64,000 bases of DNA from Microplitis mediator (Eukaryota; Arthropoda; Insecta; Hymenoptera; Braconidae): contig NC_079975.1 in NCBI RefSeq assembly GCF_029852145.1, positions 2,728,001 to 2,792,000 on the forward strand, read 5' to 3'. Shown one piece after another: positions 54,101-64,000 of this stretch (positions are counted from its first letter, which is position 1; every line of letters starts with the position of its first letter). The position numbers were made by a program, and so were the translations under genes. Under the pieces are notes generated by a model. It saw only the letters and a program-made list of their open reading frames with translations. It did no database searches and had not been told where the DNA came from.

Positions 54101-57100
54101 ATTAATAACAATAGACGTTCATGCTCAAGATGTGGTGAAGCTATTGATCGACAAAAGAATCACTAGTGAGACAGACTTCGAGTGGCTGGCACAGTTACGT
54201 TATTATTGGCAAGACAATGTACTCGTTAGAATAATAAACTCAACAGTTAAATATGCCTATGAATATTTAGGCAATTGTTCTAGGCTTGTTATTACACCGT
54301 TAACTGATCGGTAAGTTTTTTTGTTGTGGTAATTTTAAATAAAGTTACTTATAGATGTAAGTGGGACAAAATTATGACATTAGGGAGCTATGAAAATATT
54401 TGAAACACTTGAATTTTCCAATACTCTCCCAGACAGCATTCAAGTCGGAATGACTGCTTTACGACGTCTTTTTGAAGGCGTCTTCAAGAAGTCTTATAAT
54501 GACTTCTTAAAGGTGTCATTTTTAAGAACTCTTAATTAAGAATTTTTGAAGACTCCATAAATAAGACGTCAGTTTTGTGACGTCTAAATCTTATCTTTTT
54601 TTAACTTCTTAATGAAGTCAAAATTAGGAGCTCCTTAAGATGTCATGGTAAATTCATACTGAAGTCTTATTTGTGGTCAGAAAAAAGAACTCTTTGAGAA
54701 CTTTTTTTAAAGATGTCTTACTGAGTTCTCGAGGCGGCTCATTCGACATCTTGAGAACTTCTTAAAGACTTCTTTAAGATGTTAATGAGATGTCCAAACC
54801 ATAAATAGGAACTCATCCAGACGTCATTTTGGGTTCCATGCGTTTTGAGCACCTGACAAAATATCCCCGACAAAATATCTCTGGACAAAATATCCCCAGT
54901 TTAGTGTCAGTTTTTTTGGCTTTTTTTTACTATTTTTGCTTTCTTTTCATGGGGATATTTTGTCCGGAGATATTTTGTCGGAGATATTTTGTCGGGGATA
55001 TTTTGTCAGGTGCTCAAAACGCCTGATACCGTCATTTTGCTATCTGGGCTACTTAGTTCTTCTTTCTATTTGTTTGTATAAGAATATAAAGATGCCTTAA
55101 AAAATATGTAAGGTCTCAATTTGAACAATTAATCATAGATGCTATCGCACATTGATTGGAGCATATTCGCTACATTTGAATGGCGCGCCAGAAGGCCCAG
55201 CAGGAACTGGAAAGACTGAGACGACCAAAGATTTAGCCCGAGCGATAGCAGTCCAATGCGTTGTCTTCAATTGTTCAGAAGCGCTGGATTACAAAAATAT
55301 GGGAAAATTTTTCAAAGGACTGGCGGCGTGCGGTGCCTGGGCCTGCTTTGATGAGTTCAACCGGATTGAGCTAGAAGTTCTTTCAGTGGTAGCTCAGCAG
55401 ATTCTCTGTATCATTCAGGCAGTTCGTGGCAATTTAGAGAAGTTTGTCTTCGAAGGAACGGAATTACCTTTGAATCCAGCAGTTTATATCTGCATTACCA
55501 TGAATCCTGGCTATGCAGGACGTTCTGAACTTCCTGATAATCTAAAAGTACTTTTTCGAACTGTCGCGATGATGGTTCCAGATTACGCGATGATTGGAGA
55601 AATATTTTTATACTCATCTGGATTCAATTCCGCGCGTATTTTGTCAGTTAAAATTGTCACCACTTACAAATTATGCTCAGAACAATTGTCAACGCAGTCA
55701 CACTACGATTATGGAATGCGCGCAGTAAAAACGGTGCTTCTAGCAGCGCAGAATCTGAAAATAAAATATCCGGATGCGGACGAAACTATTTTGATACTCC
55801 GCGCAATCGTTGACGTTAATTTGCCTAAATTTTTAGCTCACGACGTTCCACTTTTTCAGGGGATTATCTCTGACTTATTTCCGGGTGTTGATTTGCCTTC
55901 TCCTAATTATGAAACCCTCGTAAAAGCCGTAAAAGAAGTCGCGGAGTCACGAAATCTTCAAGCAGTAGATGGATTTCTTTTGAAAATAATTCAAACTTAT
56001 GAAATGATGATTGTGCGGCACGGATTCATGCTCGTAGGTGACCCTTGTGGTGGAAAAACTTCTGTTCTTCATACTTTAGCAAGCGCATTGACTCTGATGG
56101 CCGAGCGGGGTAATGAACAAGGCGCCAAAACAATTTATACGACAATAAATCCAAAATCTATAACAATAGGCCAATTGTATGGACAATTTGATCCCGTGTC
56201 TTCAGAATGGAGTGACGGAGTCTGTGCCGTAGCTTTTCGTCAGTATAGTTCCGCTGAAGACTCTCTATCATCAAGAAAGTGGATTATTTTTGACGGACCG
56301 GTCGATGCAGTGTGGATAGAAAACCTCAATACCGTTTTAGATGACAATAAGAAACTCTGCTTGACTTCGGGTGAAGTTATGCAAATGACTAGCGCCATGT
56401 CCATGATTTTCGAAGCCATGGATCTGCTCCAAGCCTCACCGGCTACTGTTTCTCGTTGCGGAATGATCTACATCGAGCCCCACGTGCTCGGATGGCGTCC
56501 CGTCGCGGAATCCTGGTACAAAACTCTTCCTTCCTGGTCTGAAGACCACATAGACATAATTAGAGACATGTTTGAGTGGTTGATTGACGGGTGCTTAGAA
56601 TTCACTCGAAAGAAATGCCGAATTACTTTGCACGCAGGCCAAATCAATCAGGTAACAAGTACTTTGAATTTGTTTCAAATGATTATGGACGACGCGATAA
56701 ATGATGCCAGCAACAAAGACTCAGAAGACGTGAAAGACAATATAAAATTCTGGATCCAAGCTGCGATGATTCTTTCCACAGTTTGGGGAGTCTCGGGTAC
56801 TCTAGATCGGGATTCTCATCACAAGTTTAATGAATTCTTAACTGAGATTTGGAAAAATGAAAATTCTAGCCTTCCGATCCCTGAAAGCATCGCCCGAGAC
56901 ATAATTTTACTACCTTCTGAAGATATACACGATAGTTTCTACGTTTTTCGTGGGAAAGGTCACTGGAAAACATTCGCCGAAGATTTGAAAACTGAAAATC
57001 CTATTGAGACTTCTAGTATTACGCAGATGGTGGTGCCAACTACAGACACTATTAAATATCAACGTCTTTTCTATCAGCATATCAAACACAATAAAAGATT

Positions 57101-60100
57101 TCTCCTCTACGGGGCCACAGGAACAGGTAAAAGTTTTTACATTCAAGATTTAATGACAAATAAACTCCACGAAAAGTATATACCGAATTTAATAACATTC
57201 ACTGCACACACTACCGCAGTCTTAGCTCAAGAGCTGGTAATTTCGAAACTCCAGCGCCGAAAACGTCACTATGGCCCCGGAAATGGAAATTCATGTGTTG
57301 TCTTCATCGACGACGTCAACATGCCCGCAAAAGAAGCTTACGGAGCTCAGCCGGCAATCGAATTGCTGCGACAAATGTTCGATCACGATTACTGGTACGA
57401 TTCCAAGGATCCTGAGAAAATAACTGTGTCCGATACACTTTTTATTTGCGCCATGAGCCCACCAGGAGGCAGTCGTCAAGAAATCTATCACCGATTTCTC
57501 AGGCACTTTAATTTATTGACAATCAACAATTTCAGTGACGAAAGTATCTGCAGAATTTTTTCGACGATCGCTAACATGGGGTTCAAAAGAAATGGATTCG
57601 CTTCTGATGTCAATGTTACGGCAAATTTAATAGTCAATGCTACTCTAGAAATTTTCAAACGGGCAATAAACGATTTGAAACCTACCCCTGCTAAATCTCA
57701 TTACGCGTTCAATCTCCGTGACTTTACGCGCGTAATTACGGGCTGCGTAATGATCAAGAAGGAATCCGTCGAGTCCAGGTCGACATTCACTCGTCTTTGG
57801 GTCCATGAAACTTTACGAGTTTTCGGAGACCGTTTAGTAGACAATGCTGACAATTCGTGGCTCTTTGATCAGCTCAAACAAATAGTTTCTAGAATTATGA
57901 AGGAGTCATTTGAAAGTGTTTTCAATGATTTGCCGAAAGAAAACGATCAATTGACTGAAAAGAGCCTCAGAAGTTTGATATTTGGTAATTTCATGGACGA
58001 CTCCTTAGACAAAAAGTATGAGGAAGTGACTTCAATGGAGTCATTTCAGCAAATTGTGCTGCAGAATCTCGAAGATTACAACGCAACCCATCATACAGCT
58101 TTGGACATCGTGCCTTTTCGTTACGCGCTCGAACATCTAGCTCGTGTAAGCAGAATTATCGCCACACCCGGTGGTAATTTACTTATGGTAGGAGTCGGTG
58201 GATCTGGACGTCAATCCTTGACAAAATTAGCCACCGCGATGGCCGACTATGACTTTTTCCAACCGGAAATAACCAGCACTTATGGTGTAAACGAATGGCA
58301 CGAAGATATTAAAGGGATTTGTAAAACTTCCGGTGCTCGTGGAAAAGATTTAGTTTTTCTTATTGCAGAGACTCAAATTACTGACAAAGTATTTCTGTCA
58401 GACATCGACGGGCTTTTGAATGCCGGTGAAGTTCCTAATTTGTTCAATGCAGAAGAGCGGCAGGAAATAATCGAAATCTGTCGTTCAACGGCAGCCAAAG
58501 ACGGGGACAATGTAACTTCTGACGGATCGATAGTGTCAGTGCTGGCGTACTTTGTAAACCGGTGCAAAGAAAAACTTCATCTTATGTTGTGTTTTACACC
58601 AATAGGAGAGTCATTTAGAGCACGTCTGAGATTATATCCGAGTCTGGTGAATTGTTGCACTATCGACTGGTTTGAAGTTTGGCCAGAAGAAGCCCTCGAG
58701 CAAGTTGCTATCAAGTTTACAGCGGATATTAATGTCGTGGATCAAGTAAAAGTAAATGCTGTTACTGCCTGCAAGTACTTTCACGTGTGTGCTAAAAATA
58801 TTGCTGAAGAGTTTTATCGATTAACCGGAAAACAAACTTATATTACATCCACGGCGTTTTTAGGTTTGATACGGAATTACGCGCGATTGATTAAAGTCAA
58901 ACAAGAAGAAATTTCTGAAGCACGAGCTCGGTACATGAGTGGCCTTGACAAACTGGCATTTGCCGCGGAAGAAATTAAAAGGATGAAAATAAACGTGGAA
59001 GCTCTACAACCAGAATTGGAAGCATCGGCTCGAGAAACTGTCGAAACTATGAAGCAGGTGGAAAATGAAAGTGCGGTGGTAGAGGAAGCGAGCATTCAAG
59101 TAAAGAAAGAAGAAGAAGCTGCTAATCATCATGCTGAGATTGCCGGTGCATTGAAAATTGAATGTGAAGCAGATCTTGCTTCTGCACTTCCCATTCTCGA
59201 TGAAGCTCTACGGGCTCTCGATACTTTAAAGCCCAAAGATATTTCCCTCGTTAAAGCCATGAAAAACCCACCAGCTGGTATTAAATTAGTCATGGCAGCT
59301 GTTTGTGTGATGTTAAATATTCAACCTGACAGAAAAGTCTCTCCCACTACGGGCAAAATCCTCCTTGACTACTGGAAGCCCAGCAAAAAATTACTTAGTG
59401 ATATTAAATTTTTAGATTCCCTAAAAAATTATGACAAAGACAATATTCCATTGCAAACAATAGAGACAATTAAACGCGTTTATCTGACGGATAAAAATTT
59501 TGAGCCTGCGATTGTCGCAAAAGCTTCCCAGGCTGCGGAAGGACTTTGCAAATGGATTCGCGCAATGGTACTTTATGACAAAGTTGCTAGAGAAATAGCA
59601 CCGAAAAAGCGGAAGCTAGAAGACGTGGAAAAAGATTACTCTGAAACTATGATTATTTTAGAGGAAAAACGTCTTGCCTGTACAGAGTTAACGAACAAAT
59701 TAACGATCTTGAAAGACAATTTAGATAAAATTTTAGAAAGAAAAGTAAATCTTGAAAATGAAGTGTCTCGTTGTCGCAATAAATTAATACGGGCGGAAAA
59801 ATTAATAAGTGGTTTGGGAGGCGAAGAACGTCGTTGGTTGATAACTGCCGAAAATTTTCTAAAATCTTATGAAACCTTGCCAGGCGATATTTTAATATCT
59901 TGTGCCATAATAGCGTACTTGGCGCCATTCACATCAACTTATCGAGCAGATAATATAAATAAATGGACACTTTATATCCGAGATTTAAAAATTCCCTGCT
60001 CTCAAGAGTTTCATTTTGTAAAAGTTTTAGGCACCGATTTACAAATAAACACGTGGAATATTTCGGGGCTGCCTCGGGACATATTTTCAACAGAAAATGC

Positions 60101-63100
60101 TGTGATTATGGCCAGCAGCGAGCGTTGGAGTTTATTTATTGATCCGCAGAGCCAAGCTAATAGATGGATTCGCACGATGGAGAAATCAAGCGACGTTGAA
60201 GTTGTTAAATTAACAGATAAAAATTATATGAGAGTCGTTGAGCAGTGCATTGAATTCGGTAAGCCGGTATTGATTGAAAATATTTATGAAGAACTGGACG
60301 CTTCACTGGACCCGATACTCATGAAAAACATGTACAGAGTAGCCGGCGAGTTTTATATAACTCTAGGTGAAAAAATAATAAAATACAGCGAAAAATTCCG
60401 TCTCTACATGACAACTAAATTACGGAATCCCCATTACGTGCCAGAAGTTTTTAATAAACTGACGGTAATAAATTTTTCACTGACTAAAATAGCGCTCGAG
60501 GACCAACTTCTTGGGCTTGTTGTGGCCAAAGAGCGACCGGAATTGCAAGAAAAACGGGAGTACTTGATAGTGCAGGGAGCGGCTAATAAAAAAGCACTTC
60601 AAGAAGTTGAAGATAACATCCTGAAAACTCTGTCTTCGGGCACGGGTTCAGAGATTCTTGAAGACGAGGAAGCTGTGGGGATTCTAGATTCGTCTAAGAT
60701 ACTGTCGTCAGATATTTTGAAGAAGCAACAAGCGTCCGAAGAGACTCAACGTAAAATAGAAACCGCGAGAAATGATTACGCATCAATTGCTAAATATTCT
60801 TCAGCTCTCTATTACACGTGCACAGATTTGCCTAATATTGAACCGATGTATCAATACTCATTAGCCTGGTTCATAAATCTCTATGTCACTACAATTGAGA
60901 CTGCTCATAAAAGTAAACTATTGGAAAAAAGATTAAATTTTTTACGCGACACTTTTACGCAGAATCTTTATCAAAACATAAGCAGGTCATTGTTCGAAAA
61001 AGATAAACCGCTTTACGGATTTATTTTGTACACGACAATTTTAATCGAGCGACAAGAAATAACTGCTGAAGAATTTAATTTATTTTTATCTGCTATCGAT
61101 GTTAAGAAAATGGAAAATCCAATCGACTGGTTGCCAGATAAATCCTGGGTAAAATTATGCCAACTCGATTGTCTGGAAGTGTTTAAAGATTTTTTAAAAA
61201 GTTTTATGAATAATTTAGAAGCCTGGAAAAATTTTTACAACGCGGATATTAATTCCCAAAGTGTACAATTACCGGCGCCTTGGGACAAAGAGCTAACGGA
61301 CTTTCAGAAATTAATTATAATGAGAATAATACATCCGGACAAAGTTTTACAAATGATAATAAAATTCATCGAACGGGGAATGGGAAGTAAATTTATCTTG
61401 CCAGTTACTTTTGACCTCACTAAATCTTACAATGACTCAAACTCTTTGAACCCTTTGATATTTATTTTATCTCAGGGTTCAGATCCCACTGCGTCTCTAT
61501 TTAATTTCGCAGCGGCGATGAATTATCAAGATAAATTTATTACTATTTCATTGGGGCAGGGTCAAGGAGCGCGGGCTGAAAAATTAATTAGAGAAGGTCA
61601 GAAAAATGGCGAGTGGGTCTGCCTGCAGAATTGTCATTTAGCCGCCTCATGGATGCCCGCGTTAGAAAAAATATGCGAGCAGTTTGACTCAACCAATACG
61701 TCACCTAATTTTCGGCTGTGGCTAACGAGTTACCCTACGGCTAAATTTCCTATTTCTGTACTCGAAAACGCAGTGAAAATGACCAACGAACCGCCCAGAG
61801 GATTGCAGCAGAATTTAATGCGTTTGTATTCGTCGGAGCCTTTGAAAAATCCCGAATTTTTTGACAGCTGTCCCGGAAAAGAAAAAATTTTCTTACGTCT
61901 GACTTACGGTCTCTGTTTTTTCCACGCCGTTATACAGGAGCGTAAAAATTACGGCCCGCAGGGTTGGAATATTCCCTATGGTTTTAACGAATCAGATTTT
62001 GAAATTTCTCTAAATCAATTGCAAATATTTATCAATCAATTCAGTGAATTACCGCTGAAAGCAATTACTTACTTAACAGGCGAGTGTAATTACGGCGGAC
62101 GCGTTACGGATGATCGTGACCGCCGTTGTTTACAAACAATCCTCCGGGATTATTATAATTACGAAATAGTAACAGACGACCGGTATAAATTGACCGAGGG
62201 CTCAGATGAATATTACAGCGTGCCTCGTAAAAATAATTACCACGAGTATGTAAAACAAATCCAGCGGATTCCACTGGATCCTGAACCTCAAGTCTTTGGT
62301 CTGCATGCGAATGCGAGGATTACCCGAGACTTGGAAACATCCAGGATTTTTTTCGATTCCCTGCGCAAAATCTCCGGCACTGTCTCCCTTGCGGGCGGAG
62401 TTACTACAGGAGATTTCGGTTATAAGCAAGACGAATTGCTGCTGGTAATAAAACGAGACATTTATGAAAGACTTCCGGATTTGTTTGACCTCGAAGCTGC
62501 TGTAAAAAAATATCCAGTGCGTTATGACGAATCAATGAACACGGTATTAGTTCAGGAATTAGAACGTTACAATAATTTGCTCCATGTTGTACGAACGAGT
62601 CTTGAAATGCTGGAAAACGCAATCCGGGGAATTATTGTTATGACTTATGAATTAGAAGTAATTAATTTATAATTTATTATATTTAATTTATGATGTATGT
62701 AATTTAAAATTTAAATTATTTATTATAGATAATTTATAATGAAATACTAAGCGCGAAAATTCCTTCTCTATGGATAAAATCTAGCGCATACCCGTCGTTA
62801 AAATCGCTTGGTAATTTTATAACCGATTTACTAAAACGTCTTGAGTTTTTTAAAAATTGGCTGGATCACGGGAAACCCGAAACTTTTTGGATCTCCGGGT
62901 TTTCATTCGCCCACGCGTTTCTAACTGGCGCCATGCAAAACTTTGCACGCAAGTACAAAATATCAATCGACAAACTAGACTTTGACTTTGAGGTGTTTAA
63001 TATTTTTTTTTTTTTAAATTATCAAATAAATAAATAAATAAAAAAAATAAAATTCCATCAACAGGTGACGTCAGATGAATTAAATTCAGCCCCAGCAGAC

Positions 63101-63418
63101 GGTGTCTATATCTACGGATTATATTTAACTGGTGGCCGTTGGGATTCGCTGAAAAAAGTCATCACTGAAAGCCACTCAAAAATTTTGTACGACCTACTGC
63201 CGACTGTCTGGTTAAAGCCAACGGAAATAATAAATATTAATCGGCATAATCCCATTCGATATGAATGCCCACTGTACATAACATCTGAGCGATTTGGTAG
63301 CCTTAAAACAACGGGGCATTCAACTAATTACGTCTTGATGATTCTGCTGGACACAGAATTACCAGTCAGTCATTGGATCAAGCGAGGCCTTGCTCTCTTA
63401 TGTCAGCTAACTGATTAA
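49848..63418 (+). CDS. Axonemal dynein heavy chain, inner-arm type, DNAH3/7/12 clade, complete
   Basis: Eight exons in phase: 49848-49994, 50150-50329, 50741-51093, 51174-53953, 54064-54310, 55139-62657, 62729-62992 and 63065-63418, about 3947 aa, normal for a single-headed inner-arm heavy chain. The tail and linker occupy residues 1-1235. Walker A motifs follow: AAA1 GPAGTGKT (about 1255), AAA2 GDPCGGKT (about 1536), AAA3 GATGTGKS (about 1893) and AAA4 GVGGSGRQ (about 2255). The stalk coiled coils (about 2505-2590 and 2715-2800) flank the microtubule-binding domain. AAA5, AAA6 and the C-terminal domain end with TTGHSTNYV...LLCQLTD. AAA1 Walker B is CFDEFNR. The motor is expected in sperm flagella or chordotonal cilia. 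Similarity of stalk and C-terminus points to DNAH7/12/3 (fly Dhc36C/Dhc62B); the exact orthologue is not resolved. Exon 6 is 7.5 kb. The 80-bp intron 3 is mostly an AAT repeat; intron 5 carries nested MITEs. Confidence 0.94.
51094..51173 (+). repeat. (AAT)n tract filling an 80-bp dynein intron
   Basis: The intron runs from the gtatat donor to the ttttag acceptor. About a dozen AAT triplets make up half of it. Confidence 0.8.
54428..55048. mobile_element. CCCAGACAGC-ended element with a nested hairpin in dynein intron 5
   Basis: Left CCCAGACAGCATTCAAGTC and right TTTTGCTATCTGGG are inverted. The interior repeats GACTTCTTAAAG and GAAGTC words on both strands. A separate hairpin, 54840-55021, has ends GCGTTTTGAGCACCTGAC and GTCAGGTGCTCAAAACGC, and arms of GACAAAATATCCCC words. 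The intron still has good GT-AG borders. Confidence 0.7.
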
Positions 63419-64000
63419 AGACAATTATCTATCATCACCATCATCATCTTCGTCATTTCTATTTACAATAACATTCACAACATTAATAACATTTCCCATA
63501 CATATATATGAGTATGTACTCCAGACTCCTAGAGCTCAGCAACTCCTTTAATTAAAAAAAAAAAAGTTCAACGAAAGGGTGTGGTCTCAGTTGCTAGGAA
63601 AAATCAGCGCATTCAATAATGGTTTAGCATCATACAGTATATACAAAGTATCTGCAGTACATAATATTAAACCTCAACTGGAATCCAGTATCCAGTTCCA
63701 AAGTAACCAGAGTTCCAGCAGACAGAGCTCTGGTAAATGAGAGTAAAAACTTTTAAACTCAATATACCTACCAGGGCATATTATTTAAAGTATTAGAGTA
63801 CCAGTGCCAGCGCCTATATAGACCAGAGCCAGAGAGCATGAATCCATTACCCGAGTGCTTGAAACGAAACGCGCATTGCACTGCAATTACGCGTCTGCGC
63901 AAACAAAATGCATACTCTCATACACGCTTTCCATCATGCATTTAGCAAATCATTTAAACTATTAATCATCAATCTAGCCCAGCAAGTTCCATACCATTGC
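63419..64000. other. Dynein 3' UTR and downstream flank
   Basis: Non-coding. A CATCATC-rich stretch follows the stop codon, then A+T-rich DNA. Bases 63860-63915 are GC-richer (ACGCGTCTGCGC) and might belong to the promoter of a gene beyond the window. No gene seen. Confidence 0.35.

Overview
This is a eukaryotic, arthropod-type nuclear window. It is very A+T-rich, its genes have GT-AG introns, and all recognisable proteins are animal proteins. Gene content, compact introns and the dense load of small non-autonomous DNA transposons suggest an insect. A hymenopteran such as a parasitoid wasp is my best guess, but this is inference and no species marker is present. I see no bacterial, viral or CRISPR material and no transposase ORF.

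Six protein genes can be rebuilt exon by exon, all with consistent splice phases. (1) 4761-21593 (+): a class C metabotropic glutamate receptor, 7 coding exons, about 924 aa. (2) 23376-27189 (+): mitochondrial branched-chain alpha-keto acid dehydrogenase E2 (DBT), 5 exons, about 444 aa. (3) 32666-39463 (-): a LAP-family LRR/PDZ scaffold (Lap1/Erbin/densin type), 8 coding exons, about 1003 aa. (4) 43135-46301 (+): DSTYK ('dusty') protein kinase, 3 exons, about 997 aa. (5) 48427-49384 (-): a COMMD6-like small COMM-domain protein, 2 exons, 74 aa. (6) 49848-63418 (+): an axonemal dynein heavy chain of the DNAH3/7/12 clade, 8 exons, about 3947 aa, with one 7.5-kb exon carrying almost the whole motor. 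LAP and DSTYK are divergent, as are the COMMD6-like gene and the dynein. The latter pair share a 463-bp spacer with NRF-1-like and YY1-like motifs.

The genes belong to unrelated pathways: neuronal signalling, branched-chain amino-acid catabolism, cell polarity scaffolding, kinase signalling, endosomal sorting and ciliary motility. I infer no shared function.

Introns and intergenic DNA hold at least ten families of MITE-like hairpin elements, many nested in each other. Several families have long inverted arms built from short tandem repeats and closed by similar CACTG(T)AAAAAA-type ends. The most striking are a 1.07-kb hairpin at 7929-8998 with an AT-repeat core and a 5-bp TACTA duplication, a self-nested TTACGGTAA-repeat element at 32897-34084, a three-level nest at 29995-31580, and a 195-bp-unit family flanked by 8-12 bp direct repeats. 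These are the most likely undescribed material here.
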